Assembly (NCBI GenBank): GCA_947475245.1
Contig: CANJLW010000004.1
Coordinates: 124,001-188,000 of the forward strand
Length of the DNA: 64,000 nucleotides
Source of the DNA: Acetobacteraceae bacterium
GTDB lineage: Bacteria; Pseudomonadota; Alphaproteobacteria; Acetobacterales; Acetobacteraceae
Reading direction: 5' to 3'
Below are positions 42,193 through 50,619 of the stretch, piece after piece. The first letter of the stretch is position 1. The number at the start of each line of letters is the position of its first letter. A program made the translations under genes and the position numbers. The notes under the pieces were generated by a model, which was not told the origin of the DNA, searched no databases, and saw only the letters and a list, made by a program, of their open reading frames with translations.

Positions 42193-43329
42193 TCACAGCA
42201 TCCGCTGCAAAATCAGCTTCTGCACATCCGACGTGCCCTCATAAATCTGGCACACTCGCACGTCGCGATAGATCCGCTCCACCGGGTAATCCGACAGGAA
42301 TCCATACCCGCCCAATGTCTGGATCGCGGTCGTGCACACGGCTTCCGCGGCTTCGGAGGCGAACAGCTTCGCCATGCAGGCCGCTTCCAGCGCCGGCTTG
42401 CCTTCCGCCTTCAGACGCGCCGCGAACAGCGTCAATTGCCGAGCGGCTTCGAGCTTGGTCTTGGCTTCGGCGAGGCGGAAGCCGACGGCCTGGAAGTCGA
42501 TGATCGCACCGCCAAACGCCTTACGCTCGCGGGCATAGTTAATCGCGTAATCAAGCGCCGACCGCGCCATGCCGACGCTTTGCGCGGCAATGCCGATCCG
42601 CCCGGATTCCAGCGTGGACAGAGCAATTTTATAGCCCTCTCCTTCCGCGCCGATCCGCTGATCTTCCGGCACTTCCACGTCAGTGAAGGTCAGCGCGCAG
42701 GTGTCCGACGCCTTTTGCCCCAATTTTTCTTCCGTCCGCGCGACGGCGAAGCCAGGGTGAGTCTTGTCGATGACAAACGCCGACAGGCCACGCTTGCCCG
42801 CCGACGGATCGGTCACCGCGAAAAACACGATGCTGCCGGGATGCGTGGCATTGCTGATGAACTGCTTGGCGCCGTTGACGATATACTTGTCGCCCTTCTT
42901 CACGGCCCGGGTCTTCAGGTTCGAAGCGTCCGAACCTGCCTGTGGCTCCGTCAACCCGAAGGAGCCGACATGCTCGCCGGTCGCCAGTTTGCGCAGCCAG
43001 CGATCCTTCTGCGCATCGTTGCCGTAATTGCCGATCACGATGCAGGTGGGGGAGTTGTGCACCGACACCATGGTGGACACGGAACCGTCGCCCGCCGCGA
43101 TTTCCTCCAGGGCCATCGCATAGGTAACGGGATCGATCTCGCTGCCATCCCAGTCCGCGGAGGTCGTGGCCCCGAAAATCCCGAGATCGCCCAGTTCACG
43201 GATGATCTCCGGCTCGATCCGGGCTTTCTTCTCACGGTCCGCGGCGTGCGGGGCCAGGCGCTCCTGCGAGAAGCGACGGACCATATCGACGATCATCGTG
43301 TCGCCGGTGGGGGAGATGCTGTCTGGCAT
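42193..43329 (-). CDS. Acyl-CoA dehydrogenase
   Basis: FGLTEPQAGSDASNLKTRAVKKGDKYIVNGAKQFISNA; AIQTLGGYGFLSDYPVERIYRDVRVCQIYEGTSDVQKLILQRML. Confidence 0.95.
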   Translation of the reverse strand: MPDSISPTGDTMIVDMVRRFSQERLAPHAADREKKARIEPEIIRELGDLGIFGATTSADWDGSEIDPVTYAMALEEIAAGDGSVSTMVSVHNSPTCIVIGNYGNDAQKDRWLRKLATGEHVGSFGLTEPQAGSDASNLKTRAVKKGDKYIVNGAKQFISNATHPGSIVFFAVTDPSAGKRGLSAFVIDKTHPGFAVARTEEKLGQKASDTCALTFTDVEVPEDQRIGAEGEGYKIALSTLESGRIGIAAQSVGMARSALDYAINYARERKAFGGAIIDFQAVGFRLAEAKTKLEAARQLTLFAARLKAEGKPALEAACMAKLFASEAAEAVCTTAIQTLGGYGFLSDYPVERIYRDVRVCQIYEGTSDVQKLILQRML

Positions 43330-43461
43330 GGTACGCCTCGTGCGGTGAGTATTACAGCAAGGTTTAACCCGCCGACGGGTGCGGGTGAACCCCAAGGGTC
43401 CGAGCCGAACGTAAACAGTCAGCGCGCCTGACGATCGAAACCGCGCAGGCTACACCAACCC

Positions 43462-44124
43462 CTATCGCCCAATCCCAAACCACCTGGCGATCTGCGCGAA
43501 CTGCGCCTTGATCACCGCCCATATCAGTGTGTGCGCCGCCAGAGGCACAGGCTCCGCCGGCGGAGGAGCCGGACGCGGTGGCGGCGACACGGCGGCAACA
43601 ACGGGCGCGACGATCGCATCGTCCGTTACCGCCGCCACCACCGGTTCAACTGCAACCTCGGGCACGTCGTCCTTGGCGAACTCCGCCGCGCAACGCTTGG
43701 CGAAGTCGGCCATGATCAGGTTCGCCACCGCGATGCCGCCCGTCTTGGCGAAATCCGCCAGGACGCCGCCCAACTCGGCATCGGACACGATCTTGACCAG
43801 CGTCGTCGGTGTCGCCGCGGCAAGATCGTCGTGCAGGCTGAATGTCACCTTCACGCCGATTCGGGCGGCCCGCATGTCGGCCGCCCCGCGCCCCGTCACC
43901 ACCCCGGTCAGGTTGTCGAAGTCAAACTCGCAGGTTGCCTTACCCTTGAAGTTAATCCTCTTCGGCCCAAACGACACCACCATCGCACCGGGCCATGTCC
44001 CGTCCTCGGCCTGCGGTTCCAGCAATGCGCCGGGCATGCAGCTTGCCATGCGCGGTATGTCGGCAAAGCGACGGATGACATCCGCCGCCTTGCCGGGAAC
44101 CCGGAGTTCTCCTTCGAAATGCAT
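43462..44124 (-). CDS. CoxG-like SRPBCC protein
   Basis: MHFEGELRVPGKAADVIRRFADIPRMASCMPGA; C-terminal Pro/Ala linker and hydrophobic tail. Confidence 0.85.
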   Translation of the reverse strand: MHFEGELRVPGKAADVIRRFADIPRMASCMPGALLEPQAEDGTWPGAMVVSFGPKRINFKGKATCEFDFDNLTGVVTGRGAADMRAARIGVKVTFSLHDDLAAATPTTLVKIVSDAELGGVLADFAKTGGIAVANLIMADFAKRCAAEFAKDDVPEVAVEPVVAAVTDDAIVAPVVAAVSPPPRPAPPPAEPVPLAAHTLIWAVIKAQFAQIARWFGIGR

Positions 44125-44130
44125 CGCAGC

Positions 44131-45801
44131 TTATTTCACGGGACGCAGCAGCGGCGCCTTGCTCGGGATCCCGTAATACACTTTGCCATGCGGATCGCTC
44201 GGCGTCGTCGGGGAAACCCGCGCGTCGATCAGATACAGCCCGCCCTTGCGCAGACCTTCCTGAATCGCGCCCGGCAGGTCGCTTTCCTTCGTCAGCAACA
44301 CACCGTCGCCGCCGAACGCCTTGGCGATCGCCACGAAATCCGGCGAGTCCCAATGCGACTGCCCCATCTCGAAGCCCTTCGGCACCAGCTTATGCACTTC
44401 CGCGCCATACCCGCCGTCGTTCCACACGATCAGCACCATCTGCTGCTTGAAGCGCGTGACCGTATCCAGCTCCTGGATATGGAACAGCATGCTGCCGTCA
44501 CCCTCAATCACGATATGCGGACGGCCCGGATTGCCCGCGCCGGTGCCGATCGCCAGCGGCAGACCCTGTCCCACCGCGCCGAACTGGTACGAGAACTGGA
44601 TTTCCGCGCCCTTCGGCAGAGCGGTGTACATCGCGGGGAACGAGAAGAAATGCCCCGCGCCGCAGGTCACCAGACAATTCTCCGGCAAGCCGTAAGCGAT
44701 GTAATGGCCGACCGCGCGCGGATCCAGGCCATCGGCCGGCGCATCGAATTTGTGCGCCGGCGCGTCCAGAATCGCCCGCGTTTCGGCATTGCGATAGCCT
44801 TCGCTGCGGACCTGACGGGTTTCCAGCGCCTCGCTGATCGCCGCCACGCTCCTGCGCGCGTCGCCCTGCACGAACAGGCCCGGGATCACGCCGATTTCCT
44901 CGGGCATCGGCTTGATGTCGATGCGCGCCACTTCCGCGCCGGGGAACAGCAGCCCGCCTTCGGTCGTGTAGTAACCAAGCTCCGCGCCGACACCCAGGAC
45001 GAAGTCGGCTTCGGCCAGCAGTTGTTCCGACGGTTCCGACGCAAAGGCACCTGCGATGCCGACATCCCATGCCTCTCCGGCGAAGTACCCCTTGCCTTGC
45101 AGCGACGTCGCCAGGATCGCGCCGACCCGATCGGCCAGACGGATGATCTCCTCCCGCGCGCCGGACGCGATCGCGCCCTTGCCGGCGATGATCACCGGCC
45201 GCTTCGCCGCCGCCAGCTTTTCCACGACCGGTGCCAGCACGTCGGGATGCGGGTTCATCACGCGCGGCGGCAGGAAATCGGTGGAAGGACGATACTCGAA
45301 GTCCCAGTCGAACTCGCGGTCCTGCAAGTCCATGTTCAGGTTCAGTACGACCGGCACGCGGTGCACGCGGGCGGTATAGAACGCCTCGGCAATTTCCTCG
45401 GCCATGTTGTCGATGCTGGTGACGGTATGAAACCGCGCCGCACAGGCTTCCGTGAACCGCTTCTGGTCCATCGATTGAGTCTTGTTCTTCGCGCCCGGAT
45501 CGATCTCTCCGGTGATCAGCACCATCTGCGAACGATTGCGCGCGGCGATCATCAGCGTCGTGCCGCACTGCGTCAGACCGGGTCCGCAGGTGACCATGGC
45601 CACGCCTACTTTACCGGTGGTGCGGGAATAACCGTCCGCCATCGACACGGCCGCGGCTTCATGCCGAGCGGAAATGATCTTGAAACCCTCGTGTTTGACG
45701 AGAGAGCCCCAGAGCCACATGTTCCCGTCGCCCATCAGGCCGAACATATCCAGGCAGCCTTCCGCGATCAGGGCCTGGGCAATCGCCTCATATACTTTCA
45801 T
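44131..45801 (-). CDS. Thiamine-pyrophosphate-dependent enzyme (acetolactate synthase-like)
   Basis: MKVYEAIAQALIAEGCLDMFGLMGDGN; ISARHEAAAVSMADGYSRTTG; EGDGSMLFHIQELDTVTRFKQQMVLIVWNDGGYG. Confidence 0.93.
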   Translation of the reverse strand: MKVYEAIAQALIAEGCLDMFGLMGDGNMWLWGSLVKHEGFKIISARHEAAAVSMADGYSRTTGKVGVAMVTCGPGLTQCGTTLMIAARNRSQMVLITGEIDPGAKNKTQSMDQKRFTEACAARFHTVTSIDNMAEEIAEAFYTARVHRVPVVLNLNMDLQDREFDWDFEYRPSTDFLPPRVMNPHPDVLAPVVEKLAAAKRPVIIAGKGAIASGAREEIIRLADRVGAILATSLQGKGYFAGEAWDVGIAGAFASEPSEQLLAEADFVLGVGAELGYYTTEGGLLFPGAEVARIDIKPMPEEIGVIPGLFVQGDARRSVAAISEALETRQVRSEGYRNAETRAILDAPAHKFDAPADGLDPRAVGHYIAYGLPENCLVTCGAGHFFSFPAMYTALPKGAEIQFSYQFGAVGQGLPLAIGTGAGNPGRPHIVIEGDGSMLFHIQELDTVTRFKQQMVLIVWNDGGYGAEVHKLVPKGFEMGQSHWDSPDFVAIAKAFGGDGVLLTKESDLPGAIQEGLRKGGLYLIDARVSPTTPSDPHGKVYYGIPSKAPLLRPVK

Positions 45802-45848
45802 TGGTGTTCATCCCCTTGTCTGAAATCACTATGCCACCCCGACGCCGG

Positions 45849-46859
45849 TCAGGCGAGGCGGCCGGTGAATTTTTCCAGCGCCGCCCACGGCTCCTCCCCG
45901 AAGCGCGCGCGTAACTCTTTGTAATAACCGGCCGTACGCAGTCGATCGCGAAAACTCAACTGATCGATCGTCGCCACGATCATGCCCTGCGCCGACAGGA
46001 AATCCACCATGGCGAACTCCATTTGCGCGGAATCCTCCCGCTGCGCCAGCGCCGCGGCGTTCAGCGCGTCGGCCACGATCGGCTTGAACCGGTCTGGCAG
46101 GCGGTTCCATGTGTTGCCGTTCATGCACAGCCACTGCCCGTCCCAGACATGGTTGGTCAGCGCGCAGTCCGACTGCGCCTCGAAAAGTCGGGCCGCGACG
46201 ATCAGCGGCAAGGGGCCTTCCTGGGCATCGACAATGCGTTCGCGCAAAGCCTGAACCAAGCTGCCCAACGGCAGAGAGAGCGGCACCGCCTTGAATGCCC
46301 GGAAAAGCGTGACGAGATCGGTTTCCCCCGCGATCCGGATGCGCTGCCCGTCCAGATCGGCGGCGACCCGCACCGGCTTGGCGCTACTGGTGATCTGGCG
46401 GAAGCCGAAGTCCAAACAGCGCTCCATCGCCACCAGCCCGACGCGGGAGGCGATCTGATCGCGCACCAGCTTGCCCAGCGCGCCGTCCATCGCCGGCCAC
46501 AGCGCGTCGTATCCGGTGAAGGCGAATCCCGTCAGCGGCAACGCCGCGATTGCGATCGCCGAGGCAAGCGCCTGCCCGGTCACCGGCGTCATTTCCAAGG
46601 CACCGGAGCGCACCTGCCCCAGCAAGCCCATTTGATTACCGAGTTGGCTGTCACCGACGACGTTCAGTTCGATCCGCCCGCCGGATTCCCGCGCGATGGT
46701 CGCCGCCGCTTCAAGCAGGCGGACATGCAGTGGGAACGAGGCGGGGGCCGTGTGACCCAGCCGCCAGACGAACTCCGCCGCGCGGGCATATTTCGGTAAG
46801 GCCGGCATCGCCAACGCGCCGGCTCCCGCGCTCAGCGCTCCGCGTCGAGTGATCTGCAT
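45849..46859 (-). CDS. TRAP-type transporter substrate-binding protein (DctP-like)
   Basis: MQITRRGALSAGAGALAMPALPKYARAAEFVWRLGHTAPASFPLHVRLLEAAATIARESGGRIELNVVGDSQLGNQ. Confidence 0.88.
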   Translation of the reverse strand: MQITRRGALSAGAGALAMPALPKYARAAEFVWRLGHTAPASFPLHVRLLEAAATIARESGGRIELNVVGDSQLGNQMGLLGQVRSGALEMTPVTGQALASAIAIAALPLTGFAFTGYDALWPAMDGALGKLVRDQIASRVGLVAMERCLDFGFRQITSSAKPVRVAADLDGQRIRIAGETDLVTLFRAFKAVPLSLPLGSLVQALRERIVDAQEGPLPLIVAARLFEAQSDCALTNHVWDGQWLCMNGNTWNRLPDRFKPIVADALNAAALAQREDSAQMEFAMVDFLSAQGMIVATIDQLSFRDRLRTAGYYKELRARFGEEPWAALEKFTGRLA

Positions 46860-46873
46860 GCGACGGCATCCCT

Positions 46874-47557
46874 TCAGGGTTTCGACGGCACGCTCCGAAA
46901 CCCGGTCGCGACCACGTACAGTTCGCTCGATCCCTTGCGGCTGGCGGGCGGCTTCGCGTGGCGCACCAACGCGAAATGCCGCCGCAACCGGTCCAGCATC
47001 TGCTTCTCCGACCCGCCCTGAAACACCTTGGCGACGAAGGAGCCGCCGTCGAGCAGCACGTCCTGCGCGAACGCCAGCGCCATGTCGGCAAGCGCCATGA
47101 TGCGCAGATGGTCGGTCGCGTTATGACCGGTCGTGTTCGGCGCCATGTCGGACAGCACGAGATCGACCTTGCCGCCGAGTTCGTTGGCCAGCCGCTCCGG
47201 CATCTCCGGATCGGTGAAGTCGCCCTGGATGATCGTCGCGCCCTCGATCGGATCAAATGCCAGAAGATCGATCGCCAGCACCGACGCCGCGCCGCGCTTG
47301 GTCGCGACCTGCGTCCAGCCGCCCGGTGCCGCGCCCAGATCCAAGACCCGCGCGCCCTTGCGGATCAGTTTGAATTTATCGTCCAGTTCCAACAGCTTGA
47401 ACGCGGCGCGGGACCGCCAGCCTTGCTCCTTGGCCGCCGCGACATAGGGGTCGTTCAACTGCCGCATCAGCCAGCGCTGCGACGCGGGACTCCGACTCTT
47501 GGCCGTACGCAGCATGACCGACAGGCCACGCGACGTCGAAACAGGCGATTTACTCAT
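46874..47557 (-). CDS. rlmE: 23S rRNA 2'-O-ribose methyltransferase RlmE/FtsJ
   Basis: DPYVAAAKEQGWRSRAAFKLLELDDKFKLIRKGARVLDLGAAPGGWTQVA. Confidence 0.95.
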   Translation of the reverse strand: MSKSPVSTSRGLSVMLRTAKSRSPASQRWLMRQLNDPYVAAAKEQGWRSRAAFKLLELDDKFKLIRKGARVLDLGAAPGGWTQVATKRGAASVLAIDLLAFDPIEGATIIQGDFTDPEMPERLANELGGKVDLVLSDMAPNTTGHNATDHLRIMALADMALAFAQDVLLDGGSFVAKVFQGGSEKQMLDRLRRHFALVRHAKPPASRKGSSELYVVATGFRSVPSKP

Positions 47558-47558
47558 G

Positions 47559-48626
47559 CTATTTGCCGACCCCGCGGCGGCGCGGCTCTCCGCGCGCGTA
47601 TCTGCCGCCCTCATTACGCATCATGCGCAACAGCATGCCTTCCCGTAAGCCGCGATCCGCGACAATGACCTGTTCGGCGGGCCACAGACGCGCGATCGCC
47701 GCGAAAACCGCGCAGCCCGGCAGCACGAAGTCGACCCTTTCGGCCCCCACGCAGGGGTGCTGGATCAGGCCCTCCCGACCGAGATCGCGCAGATTTTCCA
47801 AGGCTGCCTCGGCTTCCGGCAACGTCAGCGCGACGCCATCGACATCGCAGCGACGATAGCGTTCCAGATTTAACGCGACCCCGGCCAGGGTAGTGACCGT
47901 GCCGCTGGTGCCCAGCAGCCGCACCCCGCCATCGCGGATTTCATGCCCGATACAATGGATCCGCTCGAACGGGCGCAGCCGTTCCACGACATCGTCGACC
48001 ATCGCCTCGAACCCCTGCCGCGTGAAGCCGGCCGGCCCCCAGCGTTCCGCCAGGGTCACCACGCCGATGGGCAGCGATTCATAGCCGATCAGATGCGGCC
48101 GACCACCGGTCAGGCGCACCCAGGCCAGTTCCGTGGAGCCACCGCCGATATCGAACAGCAGCGCGCGCCGCCCTCCTCCCGCCAGCAAGGGACCGCAGGA
48201 TTCCAGGGCCAGTTCGGCTTCTTCCCGGCTGGAGATCACGCCGATATCCAACCCGATCTCGTCGCGCACGCGGTTCAGGAAGGCGCGCCCGTTCGTCGCC
48301 CGCCGACAGGCTTCGGTCGCGATGGCGCGAAACTGCACGATATCGCGGCGCACCAACCGGGTCTGACAGGCGCGCAGCGCGTCGATGGCGCGATCCATCG
48401 CGGCATCCGCCAATTGCCCGGTATGATGCAGTCCTTCGCCGAGGCGAACGATGCGCGAAAAGCTGTCGATCACCCGAAACCCGTCGCCCGACGGCGCGCC
48501 CACGAGCATACGGCAATTATTCGTGCCCAGGTCGAGCGCGGCAAAGGCCGGCCCGGAATACCGGCGTGCCTGTTCCTGCCGCGTGGCGGCGGGGTCAACC
48601 CGAACCGAGGCCGGAAGCTGCATCAT
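47559..48626 (-). CDS. Ppx/GppA family phosphatase
   Basis: ALDLGTNNCRMLVGAPSGDGFRVIDSFSRIVRLGEGL; LLFDIGGGSTELAWV. Confidence 0.94.
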   Translation of the reverse strand: MMQLPASVRVDPAATRQEQARRYSGPAFAALDLGTNNCRMLVGAPSGDGFRVIDSFSRIVRLGEGLHHTGQLADAAMDRAIDALRACQTRLVRRDIVQFRAIATEACRRATNGRAFLNRVRDEIGLDIGVISSREEAELALESCGPLLAGGGRRALLFDIGGGSTELAWVRLTGGRPHLIGYESLPIGVVTLAERWGPAGFTRQGFEAMVDDVVERLRPFERIHCIGHEIRDGGVRLLGTSGTVTTLAGVALNLERYRRCDVDGVALTLPEAEAALENLRDLGREGLIQHPCVGAERVDFVLPGCAVFAAIARLWPAEQVIVADRGLREGMLLRMMRNEGGRYARGEPRRRGVGK

Positions 48627-48722
48627 CCTTACATTGTCACCGCCCACGCTGACCGGGGCAAGCACCGAATGTTAACAGCCCCCCGTCTTGCGATTAATTC
48701 ACTCCCAAACCGCCCATGGACT

Positions 48723-49607
48723 TCAGGCCAACGCCACACGCCATCCGTCGCCGCCCGCTTCCCCCGCCGCATCCGCCGCGATCCGCGCCCGCCGCAGCAG
48801 CCCCCGCGCATCGTCGGCCATCCCAAAACTCCGTTCGGCAATCCCGATCGACAGGGTCTGGCGGCGACCGGGTTCCTCCTCCTCCGCGCGATCATCCATC
48901 GCGATCCGCCGCCGCACCAGATTTTCCGCCCGCTCGGCCGCCGTCATGTGATCCATGCCGCCCGTCCAGACCGCGAATGCGTCGCCGTCGACCCGCCCGA
49001 CGATGTCGCCGGGCCGCACCATCGCCCGCAACAACCCGGCGATCCTGATCAACATCCGATCTCCCGCCGCTCTGCCAAACAGCGCGTTCACCCGACGCAG
49101 TTGATCCAGATCGACGACCATCATCGTGCCCGCCTGCCCGTCGCGGTCCAGACGCCCGATATGCCGATCGACCTCCGCCAGGAAATACAGGCGATTGGGC
49201 ACGCCGGTCAGCGCGTCGAGTCCCGGTTCCGTCGCCCCCTGACGCGCCATAACCCCGATGAGCGCGGCCACGCCCGCCCCAAACAGCCGATCCGCCGCCG
49301 TCCACCGCGCCCCGTTCGGCGTCCGCCACAGCACCAACCCGCCGCGCCGCCCGCCGGTCAGTCGTCCTTCCCATGGGCACGCCAAAACCGCGCGCCCGTC
49401 CGTCGCCGACGCAAAACCGACCGCGTCGCGCGCCAACAGTGCCCGAGCCTCCGCCGCCACCGGCGCGAAATCGCCGCCGAAGCGATGCGTGACGACGATC
49501 GTCCCCTCCGCCCCGGCCTCCAGCGTCGCCGCTCCCTCCAGCCCCGCGGTCCGGCACAAAGCCTCCAACCCCGCCTCGACGCTTCCCTTAACGGCATCCG
49601 GCGCCAT
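48723..49607 (-). CDS. GGDEF-domain protein with degenerate signature
   Basis: LDALTGVPNRLYFLAEVDRHI; MMVVDLDQLRRVNALFGRAAGDRML; signature reads RVDGDAF. Confidence 0.88.
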   Translation of the reverse strand: MAPDAVKGSVEAGLEALCRTAGLEGAATLEAGAEGTIVVTHRFGGDFAPVAAEARALLARDAVGFASATDGRAVLACPWEGRLTGGRRGGLVLWRTPNGARWTAADRLFGAGVAALIGVMARQGATEPGLDALTGVPNRLYFLAEVDRHIGRLDRDGQAGTMMVVDLDQLRRVNALFGRAAGDRMLIRIAGLLRAMVRPGDIVGRVDGDAFAVWTGGMDHMTAAERAENLVRRRIAMDDRAEEEEPGRRQTLSIGIAERSFGMADDARGLLRRARIAADAAGEAGGDGWRVALA

Positions 49608-49917
49608 CCGCGTTTCTCCCTGTCCGTAGGCCTATCTTATCCCGCCGCATAAGCCGGTCTATGCTGCGGTGGAATGGGACGGACGCACATGCGGGCTGTT
49701 TGGTATGATTGCCAGGGCCGCGGCACGGTGCCGGCCAACTCTTTGGGCGTTATTCCCAACAGCGACCCCACCGGCACGATACCCCCAGACGCATGCTGTC
49801 CGTCGCCGATCGCTTTCCGCTATAGGTGACCGCGAACGCATCTCTCGGTGGAACACGGCGATAAGGTCGTAACCGTCGCCATCAATTCCGCCTGTTAACT
49901 GGAACAAGGACTCCTTC

Positions 49918-50607
49918 ATGCCCCAACACTCGACCGCGCTGATCGTCGGCGCCAATCGCGGCATCGGTCTCGGCGTCGTCCGCGAATACCTGTCTCGCGG
50001 AGTCTCGGTCATCGCCACCGCGCGCAATCCCGACGCCGCCGCGGAACTGCGCGCGCTGGCCCAGGCCAATCCCGGCCGCGTCGACATCCGGGCGCTGGAC
50101 ATGAACGACGGCGCGCAAATCGACGCCTTCACCGCGACTCTGCCGGAGATCGACGTGGCCCTGGTCAACGCCGGCGTCTCCGGCCCCGACCACCGCACCG
50201 CCAACAAGGCCAGTGCCGCCGAAATCGGCGCGCTGATGTTCGTCAACGCCATCGCTCCCACGCGACTCGCCCGCCATCTGATGCCGAAACTCCGCGCCGG
50301 CGGCGTGCTGGCCTTCACCAGCTCCGTCATGGGCAGTGTCGCGCTCAACCCCGGCGGGCACGAGCTTTACCGCGCCAGCAAGGCGGCGCTGAACTCCCTG
50401 ACCCGGGGCCTGCATCCGGAACTGCGCGGACGCGGCATCGCCTTGCTGACCATGCATCCGGGCTGGGTGCGCACCGACATGGGCGGCCCCACCGCCGCCG
50501 TCTCGGTCGAGGACAGCGCGCGCGGCATGGTCGACACGATCGCCTCCGCCGCCGGGTCCGAGGACCACCGCTTCCTCGACTGGAAAGGCGACACGATCGC
50601 CTGGTAA
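49918..50607 (+). CDS. SDR-family oxidoreductase
   Basis: TALIVGANRGIGLGVVREYL; VNAGVSG; YRASKAALNSLTRGL. Confidence 0.94.
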   Translation: MPQHSTALIVGANRGIGLGVVREYLSRGVSVIATARNPDAAAELRALAQANPGRVDIRALDMNDGAQIDAFTATLPEIDVALVNAGVSGPDHRTANKASAAEIGALMFVNAIAPTRLARHLMPKLRAGGVLAFTSSVMGSVALNPGGHELYRASKAALNSLTRGLHPELRGRGIALLTMHPGWVRTDMGGPTAAVSVEDSARGMVDTIASAAGSEDHRFLDWKGDTIAW

Positions 50608-50619
50608 GGCGACATCGCC

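Noticed and set aside
43531-45924. 797-aa plus-strand ORF
   Set aside because: Antisense to CoxG-like and TPP-enzyme genes, both with strong family motifs.
49669-49872. 67-aa plus ORF (MEWDGRTCGLFGMIARAAARC...) in the gap before the SDR gene
   Set aside because: No recognisable motif, no clear RBS; the opposing minus ORF 49659..50348 is equally unconvincing.
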